From Vibrio sp. Of7-15 (GTDB lineage Bacteria > Pseudomonadota > Gammaproteobacteria > Enterobacterales > Vibrionaceae): a stretch of DNA of 64,000 nt. The translations under genes were made by a program, and so were the position numbers. The notes under the pieces were generated by a model. The model was not told the origin of the DNA and searched no databases. It was given only the letters and a program-made list of their open reading frames with translations. The number at the start of each line of letters is the position of its first letter. The first letter of the stretch is position 1. The stretch lies in the NCBI RefSeq assembly GCF_022347565.1, contig NZ_JAKRGH010000011.1, positions 62,001 through 126,000 on the forward strand. Direction: 5' to 3'. Positions 10,801-17,488 of the stretch are shown piece by piece.

Positions 10801-12758
10801 GTTTGAAAGCCAAAAGCTTTTTTACCCCAATGGATACGATTGACTAAGCCCGAATGCTGATTCATCACTCCTTTTGGCTTACCCGTAGACCCTGAGGTAT
10901 AAATGATATACACCAAATTTTGAGAGTTAAGCCCTTCAACTTTTGGATTGTAAACGTAGTCCGACTTTTGGCTTAACGATTGCCAAAGTTCACTGTCATC
11001 AACAAGCACATGATGTTCTGCCTTGAGCCCAATTTGAGATTCCAGCTCACAATCTGTGATCAAGATATCTGCCCCACTGTCAGTGAGCATGTAAGACAAG
11101 CGTTCACTTGGGTAGCTCGGATCTAATGGAACATAGGCTCCCCCCGCTTTATTAACGGCGATGATCGATACCATCATTTCGATAGAACGCTTAAGACAAA
11201 TCCCAACACGTTTTTCTGGTCCAATACCAAGGGCCACCAAATGATGAGCTAATTGATTGGCTCGTTCATTTAACTGTGTGTAAGTCAGACTTTTCTGTTC
11301 AAACTGAATCGCAACCTCATCAGGAGTAATGACAACCTGCTCTTCAAACAAATGATGGATACATTTATCCTGCGGATAATCCGCCGCTGTTTGATTCCAT
11401 TTTGTTAAAATTTGCGTCTGATCGTCACGGCTCATAAGCGATAAGCTCGCTATGCTTTGCTCAGGTGACGAGATAATGCTTTTTAATAAGTAGGTAAATT
11501 GCGACGCCATACGAGACATTGTATCGGCCGTAAATAACGCCGCATTGTAGTGCCAATACAAACCAAGGCCACTTTCCTGCTCATCAAAAATAAGCTCAAT
11601 ATCGCACTGAGCCTGAGCCGCATTCCTCACCATGACTTCGGTATCAAGGCCGAACAAGGAACACGTTTTGGTTGTAGGTCTAGTGGATAATTTTATTTGA
11701 AAAAGAGGCTGAAGTGGTATCGTGTCTGTTATTTGAAGCGAATCCACAACTTGCTCAAAAGCAACGTGTTTATGTTGTTCTGCTTGACGGTAAACAGACT
11801 GACTTTGTTCAAGCAAAGTACTAAAACTCGGAAATCCTTCTAAATCTAAACGAAGTGCCAATACGTTAGAAAGGTGATTAATAAAAGTGTGATGTGATGG
11901 CTGACTTCGAGTATCAACAGACGTTCCGATAACAATATCGGTATCATTACTGTATCGACTAATAAACACGGACAGAGCAGCATGTAACCCACAGAACAAA
12001 CTCACTTTTTGTTCCTGGCATAGCTGTTTAAAGGCAAAAGCGCTTTCACTCTCTAGCCCAATATACTGCATTTTTTCTTGGTATCCGTGATTCACTGGAC
12101 GCGGCAGGTCTAGAGGTAGGTTGTGAACCTTTGGTAGCCCTGAAAGCTGCTGTTTCCAGTAGTTTAGCGAGTCCTCTGTTTTCTTATCCAACTTACTTTG
12201 CTGTAAGTACTCTGCGTATCCAGCGTAGTGCTCACTAAGTGGTTCTAACTTTGGGATCTGCCCTTGTACTATTGCCGAATAAAAATAGCTCAACTCTTGA
12301 AGTAACACCACCATGGACGATTCATCGCATGCCAATGGGTGCACCGTGATGAGTAAGGCTGCCTGATCGCTACTCAAACGAATAAGTGAAGTACGCAGCA
12401 GAAAATCAGATTCTACTTTAAATGGTGTATTGGCTTCTGTGCTCTGAGCCTCTTCGATGTACGTCGCCTGTTTATCTTGGCCCAGATCAGAAATATCCGT
12501 TTGTACCATTGACCACTGTGCTGGTAATTTCTGTACCACCCTATTTTTTTCTTCACTTGGATCAACGCAGGTCATACGAAGACTTGGATGTCTAACAACA
12601 ATTTGTTGGAATGCCTTTTCTAAAGCGTTAACGTCAACGTTGCCGCTGAGCTTGATCGCGACTGTTCTATTATCATAGCCGCAACTCCCCTCACTCAGCT
12701 CATTCAACAACAAATCCTGTTGTCTAAATAACAATGAATGTTCTTCACCTTGACGCAT
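1..12758 (-). CDS. Non-ribosomal peptide synthetase, at least four modules (3' end outside window)
   Basis: An open frame of about 4250 codons starts at the ATG at 12758 and leaves the left edge without a stop. It is a modular NRPS that assembles a peptide on phosphopantetheine arms in the cytoplasm. Visible domain order is C-A-T / C-A-T-E / C-A-T / C-A(partial). Landmarks are three YTSGSTGKPKG adenylation motifs (near 10890, 7670, 3150), GGHS or GGDS carrier-protein sites (near 9710, 6545, 1970) and HHxxxDG-type condensation motifs. No thioesterase, MbtH or tailoring gene is visible, so the product is incomplete here. Adenylation pockets read by eye suggest Ser, D-Phe and a branched aliphatic residue as the first three units. 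A Fur-like box lies about 217 bp upstream, hinting at iron control. The product family is not recognised. Confidence 0.95.
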   Translation of the reverse strand, partial: MRQGEEHSLLFRQQDLLLNELSEGSCGYDNRTVAIKLSGNVDVNALEKAFQQIVVRHPSLRMTCVDPSEEKNRVVQKLPAQWSMVQTDISDLGQDKQATYIEEAQSTEANTPFKVESDFLLRTSLIRLSSDQAALLITVHPLACDESSMVVLLQELSYFYSAIVQGQIPKLEPLSEHYAGYAEYLQQSKLDKKTEDSLNYWKQQLSGLPKVHNLPLDLPRPVNHGYQEKMQYIGLESESAFAFKQLCQEQKVSLFCGLHAALSVFISRYSNDTDIVIGTSVDTRSQPSHHTFINHLSNVLALRLDLEGFPSFSTLLEQSQSVYRQAEQHKHVAFEQVVDSLQITDTIPLQPLFQIKLSTRPTTKTCSLFGLDTEVMVRNAAQAQCDIELIFDEQESGLGLYWHYNAALFTADTMSRMASQFTYLLKSIISSPEQSIASLSLMSRDDQTQILTKWNQTAADYPQDKCIHHLFEEQVVITPDEVAIQFEQKSLTYTQLNERANQLAHHLVALGIGPEKRVGICLKRSIEMMVSIIAVNKAGGAYVPLDPSYPSERLSYMLTDSGADILITDCELESQIGLKAEHHVLVDDSELWQSLSQKSDYVYNPKVEGLNSQNLVYIIYTSGSTGKPKGVMNQHSGLVNRIHWGKKAFGFQTEDNVLQKTPFGFDVSVWEYYGPLTSGATLVMARPDGHKDVDYLLDVINQAKISVIHFVPPMLASFIADGRFQHQTDSLRLVVCSGEALSVDVQNRFLAGHGAKLLNLYGPTEASIEVSYHHCTPNFTGRSVPIGKPIDNIKLHILDSELNPVPIGVVGELFITGVGVARGYYNREDLTQKSFLDNPHQLDASDSRIYRTGDLARWLPEGEIEYLGRIDHQVKIRGFRIELGEIETALGQLDTVSQAVVIAHETPLGDKQLVAYLVPSDEVLDSKAWFNRLSTDLATNLPEHMIPTAWVMLDCLPLTPNGKVDRKALPEPALPRQESYEAPQTATEMALADIWQTVLKSEEAIGRQANFFSLGGHSLLAMRLLTQLKAHFDVQLSIHEVFKAHVLHELAAVIDLGNQSSAVSPIVSHGDEKPAQLSFSQQQMWVLDQLQGSSHYNIPLVIKLEGVLNKAALSEALTSIVNRHQVLRTVYGEQESAHVQQIVLPEIEQFPLTESPVLTLTSAQRAQAIAQTQEEVISGEFDLTRDLMLRAHLIEVSASEHQLIIVFHHIAADGWSLSVFEKELSQLYLSRLGVQQNDLPQLPIQYADYAQWQRTESDAPLLEQQLQYWKGKLQGIPELHSMPLDKVRPTTSSFRGGRYRNVLKSSQLGEFKRLCQRRGATLFMGLQAVLSTLVSRHSQEKDVVIGTVTANRDHADLADLIGFFVNTLVCRTDLSGDPSFNDLLDQCKESALEAFDNQQLPFERLVDEMQPDRSLSYHPLFQIMLVLQNNEQTEYDLHDVVATPVQTDTVHAKFDLTLNAIEQDDELVLDWEYSEDLFLPDTISRLAERLLVLVQSVVAAPERKVLTCEMLTGHEKNQLVSEWAHGPESSIDADCVHHLFEQQAQRQPDAIALSYLGEHSQETLTYAELNTKANQLASLLLEHGVQEGELVGVCIERSASLFVSVLGILKAGCAYLPLDPSYPQDRLKHMITDSQSRVILLHHALRDRLPETDAQCIALDTPEVKTQLLSLNNEKVQKGSSLTPQSLAYTIYTSGSTGKPKGVLLQHQGLVNLAYGQKTLLNVSPESRVLQFASISFDAATWEWVMTLCSGAQLFIYDEDCIKSGTALSAAVNKAQITHATLPPALLPALDLKEWASVKTLVVAGDSCPSDLVARWGQDRDFINAYGPTESTVCATLGRMEPNEEQIHIGQPIPGVETYVLDENQSPVPVGVLGELYIGGEGLAQGYLHRADLTNEKFVPHFLDNNKKLYRSGDWVRWLPDGNLEFVARIDHQVKIRGFRIELGEIESALLGQSAVSEVHVTVREDHPGDKRLVAYVVMSPSHELNESELRLALTQQLPHYMVPSAIVAMVTLPLTTNGKIDRKSLPVPDYQSQSEYVAPQTDHERILCAIWQDVLGIVKVGIHENFFAIGGDSILAIQVASRTLRAGYSLTTRQLFEHQTIHELAKHIAAIETVSEGDFTVKGKQPLLPIQRWFFESDVTDQHHFNQAMQFSLPKELSTKHLVQALVAIYERHDVFRLTFVSKGEELQACYGAISQEQIEKNLVRVSTQADYDTEVCAAQSGFDLTQAPLSKLVLLEGEQTLSATWVIHHLIVDGVSWRILLDDLQLALNQLRDSGSVDLGAKSSSYQAWGQWLEAYAASEDVEKERAYWHDIVQAEVEAITPELVTSEQDADESWRQSETVSLALTVESSLALLHQANQCYNTQINDLLLTALLLTITEWQHSQAIRLELEGHGREVLDDTLNLNDTVGWFTTTYPVILTNEFDDLGAQIKAVKEQLRSVPNKGLGFGVLKHLCQDEGLNAAPTLDILFNYLGQFEHSEEKQHGDEIVLNGRFEEAEACISSERKRTHRLSVESIVQHDQLHLSMEFNQQQYQSSTMEALLNRYHDHLNSIIEHCVAAPRQSTPSDYPLALISQGKLDQLQAEHDIAELYPATSMQAGMLFHSQLAPETGLYITQMVLELGQVSPQVLKQAWQVLVDRHDALRTAFVHTGLDKPLQLVEVKAEVPWREEQWLELEHQAFEDRWSELLAAEKQVPFDLKQAPLMKLVLVQQSAESYRLVWTHHHALIDGWCLPLLLKDLSTIYQSIACSNTLDLPSTPAYKQYIKWLSEQDESKARTYWQEYLLGFTTPTSVSQAIPTLIEQEEALNGQGEHHVQLNESLSSQLRSRAKQMNVTLSALFQGAWALLLSRYCRSQDVVFGTTRSGRPEALSGVEDMVGLFINTLPTRVILPENDLSISRWVQQIHQSQLSHDQYAHSALVDIHSWSDVDSENPLFDSIMVFENYPFEVSEVSSQPEQGLCIKDLSALEQTNFPLSVVVIPGDTIEIKVLFNGEKLSVDAVHKVSLHLNTILESVANSVEQSIHDISLTNKEHYSHDWQPLQLTDSDVGVVAPFLKSVQQYPDKVALTYGDIELTYRQLDEQSDRLASYLLAKGVEHGDRIGLYLERSAELIVSMLAILKTGSAYVPLDPEQGADRLSVIMQDCQAKLILTHRQLAESMQQNNDELVNLSDPQTLMEIDSASLEPLNRAQPATAKDLAYIIYTSGSTGKPKGVAVEQGSIVHLVTDNQYTPFSTANVFAQASNHSFDAATYEIWGALLNGASMVYVPKAHLLSPEKLQQQLVDDNIDTIFVTAALFNATVDQIPTAFSSLCHLLVGGDAISVPHVNLLLAANGKPEHFWNAYGPTENTTFSAWYEITEQQSVYPIGRPLKTASAYVLDPAMKPLSTGVIGELYVGGPGVAREYWQRETLTADSFVQDCMTNRDGDRLYKTGDLAYWDAKGQIVCLGRVDKQIKLRGFRIELGEISAALHAIPGVIDNFVMLRESNGDKKLVAYVVLDSEKAQGLWSDSEQALNVIQNRLSDRLANYMMPSAFQVLPSLPLNANGKVDFRALPEPDAYQDDIESTPLVTLTEITLANIWSSLLERVVDNRQLNFFSAGGHSLLAMQLVAKIRDQFEVECPINQVFTHSVLSEQAKVIEELLGTGKAVLPSIPTASEEQKTVLSSAQQRLWFIDQMEGTSSHYNMPMAIKLTGEVDLDALSVAFKHIVTRHQSLRTCFVSDNGEVRQRLQAEPQSWSLTVTDLSALKNAEQKKRLHGLQQQEAETSFDLSCDYMLRTSLVRLSDDEAVLMITMHHIASDGWSIGILFDELSQYYHAERNQQTPALNSLPLQYSDYAVWQRQNDMVVLVQDQLGYWKDHLAGLPAVHNLPLDFARPAQQSYQGRWHVELLGEKRTAAFKQLCQDQGATLFMGLHAAFSVLLGRYSNDTDIVIGTPIANRNQPSLESLIGFFVNTLVLRLDLEGNPSFSELLNQSKATNVKSYAHQDVPFEQIVEALQPQRDLSYHPLFQVMLALNTEQPELVLDGVETQTLPLSESRSQFDLMLTVDEQAHDLTLSWEYNIELFDGDTITRMASQFNQLIDSIIAAPQQDIGSLSLLEEAAKEQLMITWNDTSADYPSDACIHQLFEAQVKQSPDRVAITFEKESLTYHELNHRANLMAHHLIEQGVGPETLVGICLNRSFNMVVSILAVSKAGGAYVPLDPSYPAERLSYMLENSESQVLITDSQLESTLALTVDKRVLVDSNEFWQQVDDGYGK
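1900..5050 (-). other. NRPS module 3: C (DCL type)-A-T, Ile/Val-like pocket
   Basis: The condensation domain starts with the YPATSMQAGMLFHS motif and carries HHALIDGWC (around 4570-4600). Both are typical of domains that accept a D-configured donor, which agrees with the epimerisation domain directly before it. The adenylation pocket reads D A Y F L G A T F, most similar to known isoleucine and valine codes (DAFFxGxTFK, DAFWIGGTFK). The carrier protein has GGHSLLAMQ near 1970. Branched aliphatic specificity is a prediction. Confidence 0.75.
5060..9600 (-). other. NRPS module 2: C-A-T-E, Phe-like pocket, D-configured product
   Basis: The condensation domain carries an intact HHIAADG motif (around 9112-9140). 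The adenylation pocket reads D A W T V A A V C, matching the phenylalanine code of GrsA-type domains. The carrier protein site is GGDSI, the variant usual before epimerisation domains. The domain after it has HHLIVDGVSW (around 6000) and VGWFT (around 5530), both hallmarks of an epimerisation domain. The module should therefore load an aromatic L-amino acid, most likely Phe, and convert it to the D form. Confidence 0.8.
9640..12758 (-). other. NRPS module 1: C (degenerate)-A-T, Ser-like pocket
   Basis: The first condensation domain has the usual N-terminal fold, but its active-site motif (12321-12341) reads HPLACDE instead of HHxxxDG. The second, catalytic His is Pro and the Gly is Glu. The adenylation domain spans roughly 11400-9830. 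By alignment to GrsA PheA its pocket residues are D235 V236 W239 H278 V299 S301 L322 I330 E331. This is close to the known serine code (DVWHLSLIDK), with Glu in place of Asp at 331. The carrier protein has the GGHSLL site near 9710. Boundaries are approximate. Serine is a prediction from the code only. Confidence 0.75.
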
Positions 12759-12974
12759 ACTTTCCTTTTTCAAAATCTCTCTCCTAAAACTTTTATTAAC
12801 ATTCCGTGTCACAGCAGGTCATTAACCGGTTATTGTTGTTGTCGGAATAAATCTATCAATAATTCTTATGAATCAAAGCGCGCAATATAATATTCAATGC
12901 ATATTAATATGTAAATATAAAATAACTGTGAATTTATAGTTAAATTAAACACTTACTAATGAAAAGGATTTGAT

Positions 12975-12989
12975 TGAAACTCATTCTCA
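12975..12989. promoter_or_regulatory. Fur-like box upstream of the NRPS
   Basis: TGAAACTCATTCTCA matches the degenerate Vibrio Fur core TGANAATNATTNTCA at every specified base except one (C for A at position 6). It lies about 217 bp upstream of the NRPS ATG in an AT-rich stretch. It suggests iron-repressed transcription. This is a by-eye match only. Confidence 0.45.
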
Positions 12990-13477
12990 ATAACAGGTAG
13001 CACATAAATGTGAAGGCTTCTATTAACATAAGAGTTAATAAAACTAATCTGAATAACAAAAGTATGGAGAACACTTACAGCAATAAAACTGCCTTTAGTC
13101 CCATCAAGAGGCACAAAAACAACATCATTTCAGCCAGTTTACCGCCGCTAGATGCTCCGTTAAATCGGTGATATTTTGATCGCTAGAATGCTTCGTCTGG
13201 TAAAATGCAGGAGTAGTCAGGCACTGCCAAGCTGGCAGATGAAATGGATGATTAGCGCGTAGAGGCTTTTCTTAGGGTGCCGTTTGGACCAGTCACTCTC
13301 AGCATCATGGTACGCAATATAGCGGCTATTTTATGAAACGTTATAAATGGTAGGAGTAAAAATTCTTTTTCGTCGTGAGCTCACAGGCTTGCTATGTGTC
13401 TCAATGAAGATGAAATACTTGGAAAGTAGAGTTAAAAAATTTTCATCAGCCACAGAGTGCCCAAAGCAAAGCTTGTG

Positions 13478-13503
13478 TAGCCCCTAAATATATTTAGGAG
13501 CTA
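13478..13503. terminator. 26-bp near-perfect palindrome after the EamA gene
   Basis: TAGCCCCTAAATA is followed directly by TATTTAGGAGCTA, a 13-bp inverted repeat with one mismatch and no spacer. It lies about 50 bp past the stop of the exporter gene that ends the metallophore operon. There is no long T-run, so it could be a weak terminator or a dimeric protein-binding site. Confidence 0.45.
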
Positions 13504-13550
13504 TACATTACTGATTGATTACAATGGGCTAAAGCACAGTAGCCAATAGG

Positions 13551-14423
13551 CTACCCAGCATACGCTTTCTTCTTTTCTGGCTCTTTAACTGCCTTCGCAG
13601 GCCAAGAAAGCCAAATACAGGCGACAACAATCAGTGTGCCCCCTAATGCCGTTAACCAATCTGGAACTTCATCCCAAAAGATGACGCCCCATAAAATGTT
13701 AAACGCTAAACCTATATAACGAGTAACGGCCACAACCGCTGCATTTTCGTGAGTAAACGCTTTGGTTAAAAAGATCTGACCAAGTAGAGAAACCACACCG
13801 ATCGCGATCAAATACAACCAAGTAATACCCTGTGGCATAACAAATTCATCTTTCATTAACACCGCCGAAATAACCGTTGCTGTGGCTAAAAAATAAAAGA
13901 TGATTTCATAAGTATGATGACTTTTACTTAAATGACGGATCGTGATTGATGCCCCAGCAGCAAAAATAGCGCTCGCAACACCCGCTAGGGCGTAGATATT
14001 AAATGCACTGAATCCAAATGGATCGATCACCATACCAACGCCAATCAAGACCAAAGGCAATAAAAATTTCGCGCGTGCAGGTAAACGCTCTCCCAGTACA
14101 AGACTGGATAACACAATCACAAAAAAGGGAGAAAGATACGCTAAGATAGCCGCATCAGCCAGTGGAATATGCGCAATTGTATACACAAACGCCAACAAAT
14201 ACAGTGCGCCAAATACCCCCCTTAATACCAATAGAGGAACGCCTTGGGTTGAAAAAGCCACCCGAGCTTGACACATTAATAGAAGCACTAATACCGTGCC
14301 AATAATACTGCGAAAGAACACTATCTCTGCGCTTGGAATGGTCAAACTTGCGGCTTTAATCAACGCGTTCATGGCACTAAAAACGAGGGCTGACGCAATG
14401 GCCAGCAAAACACCTTTGTTCAT
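13551..14423 (-). CDS. EamA/DMT-family transporter, probable metallophore exporter (CntI-like)
   Basis: The 290-residue protein has about ten hydrophobic segments in two EamA repeats, the standard size for this drug/metabolite transporter family in the inner membrane. Its start overlaps the stop of the opine dehydrogenase gene by one base (TAATG), so the two are translationally coupled. In the Pseudomonas pseudopaline locus an EamA protein, CntI, exports the finished metallophore from the cytoplasm. The same order here (synthase, dehydrogenase, EamA) supports the same job. The export role is inferred from context; the family assignment is firm. Confidence 0.85.
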   Translation of the reverse strand: MNKGVLLAIASALVFSAMNALIKAASLTIPSAEIVFFRSIIGTVLVLLLMCQARVAFSTQGVPLLVLRGVFGALYLLAFVYTIAHIPLADAAILAYLSPFFVIVLSSLVLGERLPARAKFLLPLVLIGVGMVIDPFGFSAFNIYALAGVASAIFAAGASITIRHLSKSHHTYEIIFYFLATATVISAVLMKDEFVMPQGITWLYLIAIGVVSLLGQIFLTKAFTHENAAVVAVTRYIGLAFNILWGVIFWDEVPDWLTALGGTLIVVACIWLSWPAKAVKEPEKKKAYAG

Positions 14424-15895
14424 TATGCTTCCTTACTTTTTTCTGAGTCACTATCCAAGTCGAGTGAATGTAGGATGATCTCGGCAACTTGCTGTGAAGA
14501 CTGCTTTAATTGTTCAATAAGCTGATGGTTTTGTGTTATTGATTCATGCTGAAGATGCGTTTCAAACCATTGTTCAAATCGCTCCACAAATCGAGAGACG
14601 GCAACCACAGGTAGTTGAAAGGCTTTCGCCAAATCGTAAAACACATACATGGCCTTCATGTCTTCTAATGGCACCCTAGGTACAATAAGTACATTATTTT
14701 CGTCCACAGCTTTTGGGAAAGGCACGGCGGAAAAATCAAAGTAGCGTCCTTCTTTATTCGGCTCTGAAAACGGATCAACCAAAATAGAGGCATAACGCAC
14801 ATACAATAAATATTCCTGTTTATCCGCAGTATATTTATCAAAGTTGTCGATATCAAAACGCCGAATACTTTTTTCTAAAACTGGATAATTATCATCATTT
14901 AAGAACTTTAATAAGTTAATAGGCTCAGCATGTACGCGCCTGACAATACTAGATATGTCTTTCCACAGCTGCACCATTTCTTTCATCACAACCGGGGTGA
15001 TCGGCCCTTCAGGAAACAGCTTATACATGTATTTTGGCGGCCCACTTTGATCCAATAGTTGATTAAGAGAAAACTCATTAACAAACAAAGGAGGATGGAC
15101 ATAAGCGGTAATGCTTCTGGCTTCTACACTAAAACAATCTGATAAGATCACGACATCAATACCAACAGAGCCCCACATATGAACTAAAGCGGCTTGTGTG
15201 TTTGATATGGTTGACGGTTCAGGGCTCGGGTAAGAGGCAAGATAGATCCGCTTTTTACGAGCTTTAGTGATCACATTTACTCGGCTATTTGAACACTTAC
15301 CCTCATTATTTTCTGTGCGATCCCCTTTTGTTGCCGCAAAATATGTCGACAAACTAACTACTTCGACGTGTTGCCCTACACATTGGAATTGATGATTCAC
15401 CACCAAATGAGCCCCAAACGAAGACGACAGCAGTATGACGCGCTGAATTCTATCCAGCTTCTGAAGTGGGATTTGCTTTAGCACTTTCTGATAACCATCG
15501 GCTGGCACACACAGCACCATGGTATCCCACTGATTTTCTATCTTGTCCAGTTGTCCATAGCAACACTCAAAACAAGCCACACCCGCCAATGAGGTTAACG
15601 TCAACTTTGCAGGCACCACACTGACTTGACCCGCAGCCTTGTACTGCGCTTGAAAATCAGACCAATGGTCAGAACTTCGGCTGGCAATACCCAGTTGTTT
15701 CACCCATCCACCAGCGAGCAATACTGCCATTTGAATGGCCGCAGGACCTGCACCAATGAGCAGTGTATTACCTAAGCTTTCTCTGGCTTGCTGTTGACGG
15801 CGTTCAATAGTGGGGTTTTGCTCACTGCGCCCGGCACCTAGAGGTGAATTATTTATATCGCTTGCGTACACATTGTTTGCATAAAGACTGCTCAT
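14423..15895 (-). CDS. cntM: Opine metallophore dehydrogenase (CntM-like)
   Basis: This 490-residue protein has a nucleotide-binding motif (IGAGPAAIQMAVLL, residues 47-60) and overall resembles the staphylopine/pseudopaline dehydrogenase family. Those enzymes use NAD(P)H to condense the nicotianamine-like intermediate with an alpha-keto acid (pyruvate or 2-oxoglutarate), giving the opine metallophore. It is somewhat longer than CntM of Staphylococcus, with about 40 extra N-terminal residues before the Rossmann motif. It lies one base after the CntL-like gene and overlaps the exporter gene. The keto acid cannot be read from sequence. Family call is good; the exact product is unknown. Confidence 0.85.
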   Translation of the reverse strand: MSSLYANNVYASDINNSPLGAGRSEQNPTIERRQQQARESLGNTLLIGAGPAAIQMAVLLAGGWVKQLGIASRSSDHWSDFQAQYKAAGQVSVVPAKLTLTSLAGVACFECCYGQLDKIENQWDTMVLCVPADGYQKVLKQIPLQKLDRIQRVILLSSSFGAHLVVNHQFQCVGQHVEVVSLSTYFAATKGDRTENNEGKCSNSRVNVITKARKKRIYLASYPSPEPSTISNTQAALVHMWGSVGIDVVILSDCFSVEARSITAYVHPPLFVNEFSLNQLLDQSGPPKYMYKLFPEGPITPVVMKEMVQLWKDISSIVRRVHAEPINLLKFLNDDNYPVLEKSIRRFDIDNFDKYTADKQEYLLYVRYASILVDPFSEPNKEGRYFDFSAVPFPKAVDENNVLIVPRVPLEDMKAMYVFYDLAKAFQLPVVAVSRFVERFEQWFETHLQHESITQNHQLIEQLKQSSQQVAEIILHSLDLDSDSEKSKEA

Positions 15896-15896
15896 A

Positions 15897-16676
15897 TCAA
15901 CATTTCTCCATCATAACCACGTCATAAATGGCGTGCTGATTGTCAATCAACGTACTAGACCAACCAAGGGACAGATTTGGATTAAAAGGGTAATTAAAAG
16001 CGGACTTTATCCCATTGCCAAACCGCACCAAAATACGAGTACTGTCCGATATTAATGGACGAAGCTCTGCTAATACCTCCCACTTGTGTTCAACCAAAGA
16101 AGCAATGATCACATGAGTTGGCGTGTAACGATGTAATACTTCTTTTAGTGGTTCATGCGTAAACATGATTTGTTGGGATTCCTGTTTTAGCTCGGATGCC
16201 AATTGCACAGCTCTTTCATCAATATCAACCCCCAATACATTCGCATTCGTTAACTGAGCAATGGTAAACGCGGATAATGGGTATGATCCTGAACCAATAA
16301 ACAACACTTTAGAATCATGATCGATCTTTGATTTAGCTAACTCCTCTGAGGCACTGACACTTAATCGTTCTAAATACTGAGTGATGTCTAACGAATGGGA
16401 TTTCGCACACTCCGATTGGTGCCTTTCTAACAAACACAGTGACTGACTTGCTGTTTCTCTTAACTTTTTTAATTGTCTGTCCACTTCACTGCACAATACG
16501 TATTTTTGCCAAACTGCATGATGCGTTGGCTCACGAATAAAATCGCATAACTTGTCCAATCGCTCTTGAACAAGGGTATAACATTCACAACTCTCTAAAC
16601 TGTATCGAGATAACGATGAAAGCTGCGCTTCAAAGGCGGTGATCTCCGCCAACAATTGATATTTATCAGTAGACAT
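15897..16676 (-). CDS. cntL: Nicotianamine-synthase-like aminobutyrate transferase (CntL-like)
   Basis: The 259-residue protein has an N-terminal helical half and a C-terminal SAM-binding half with VLFIGSGSYPLSAF (around residues 125-138), the nicotianamine-synthase version of the SAM motif. In bacterial CntL enzymes the aminobutyrate group of SAM is transferred once to histidine, making the substrate for CntM. The neighbouring CntM-like gene one base downstream makes this assignment strong. No histidine racemase (CntK) gene is seen, so the substrate may be L-His as in pseudopaline. Confidence 0.85.
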   Translation of the reverse strand: MSTDKYQLLAEITAFEAQLSSLSRYSLESCECYTLVQERLDKLCDFIREPTHHAVWQKYVLCSEVDRQLKKLRETASQSLCLLERHQSECAKSHSLDITQYLERLSVSASEELAKSKIDHDSKVLFIGSGSYPLSAFTIAQLTNANVLGVDIDERAVQLASELKQESQQIMFTHEPLKEVLHRYTPTHVIIASLVEHKWEVLAELRPLISDSTRILVRFGNGIKSAFNYPFNPNLSLGWSSTLIDNQHAIYDVVMMEKC

Positions 16677-16714
16677 GATCTCTGCGTCTTATCCATTTAT
16701 GATCTTAAAAACAT

Positions 16715-17488
16715 TTACCAAACGACATCATGGCGTGTTGGCCGTGTAGGGGTAACGTGCCAATGACCTTGGCTACATAGCCCCACATCCACCTCAACCT
16801 GATAAACTTGTTCTAATAACTCAGAGGTCAACACGGATTTGGGCTCACCCGATGCCACTACATTGCCGTGGTTCAATAACAATAATTGATCGGCGTAACG
16901 CGCAGCCAAAGACAAGTCATGTAACACCGCAATTGTGATTGCTCCACTCTCGCGGGTGTACTGCTTTGCGAGATCCAACACTTGAACCTGATGGCGCAGA
17001 TCTAAGGCACTGGTTGGTTCATCAAGTAACAGAACTTTAGGAGTTGAAATCAGTGCCTGTGCCATCGCAACCATTTGTTGCTGCCCGCCACTCAAGGCGT
17101 TAAATCGCCGTGTCGCGATAGACCATAAACCAAGTGACTTGAGCATTTCTTCGGCACGCGATTGCTGTTGCTCAGTCACCCGCCACGTTAGCTGATTCAC
17201 AAGCCCTAACAACACCATTTCAATCACCGTTAACTGACTGGGCGATTTATTAAGCTGGCACAAATAAGACACTTGATTTATTGGGCCAGAATCCATTCCG
17301 GTATGAAGGTTCACCTCTCCTTGATAAGAAGTAACGCCCATAATGGACTTCAGTAAAGTGGTTTTCCCCGTGCCATTAGGTCCTAAGATTGCCGAAAACT
17401 GCCCACCGACAAACTCAGCAGACAGATCCGATAAAATCCGCTTTCCCCCAAGTGAAACAGACAAGTTTTCTACACCAAGACGATTCAT
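16715..17488 (-). CDS. ABC transporter ATP-binding protein, FecE/BtuD type
   Basis: The 257-residue ATPase shows Walker A (GPNGTGKTT, about residues 36-44), the LSGGQQQ signature and Walker B (VLLLDEPTSALD). It energises import through the FecCD-type permease encoded just upstream, whose stop overlaps this start by four bases (ATGA). The CntL-like gene follows after 38 bp, placing import and metallophore synthesis in one transcript. Substrate is inferred to be the metal-opine complex or a ferric siderophore. Confidence 0.93.
   Translation of the reverse strand: MNRLGVENLSVSLGGKRILSDLSAEFVGGQFSAILGPNGTGKTTLLKSIMGVTSYQGEVNLHTGMDSGPINQVSYLCQLNKSPSQLTVIEMVLLGLVNQLTWRVTEQQQSRAEEMLKSLGLWSIATRRFNALSGGQQQMVAMAQALISTPKVLLLDEPTSALDLRHQVQVLDLAKQYTRESGAITIAVLHDLSLAARYADQLLLLNHGNVVASGEPKSVLTSELLEQVYQVEVDVGLCSQGHWHVTPTRPTRHDVVW

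Larger units (their letters stand above)
12759..13550. other. Long intergenic region, no intact gene
   Basis: No convincing ORF fills these 790 bases. The part next to the NRPS start (12760-13060) is AT-rich and contains the Fur-like box. The middle (about 13140-13340) is richer in GC, and short open stretches on the minus strand look protein-like but are broken by stops, so it may be a decayed gene. Hairpins lie at 13224-13238 (CTGCCA-AGC-TGGCAG) and 13478-13503. Confidence 0.6.

Noticed and set aside
2786-12678. Many short ORFs on both strands within the NRPS
   Set aside because: All are shadows of the long NRPS frame, with no family features or ribosome sites.
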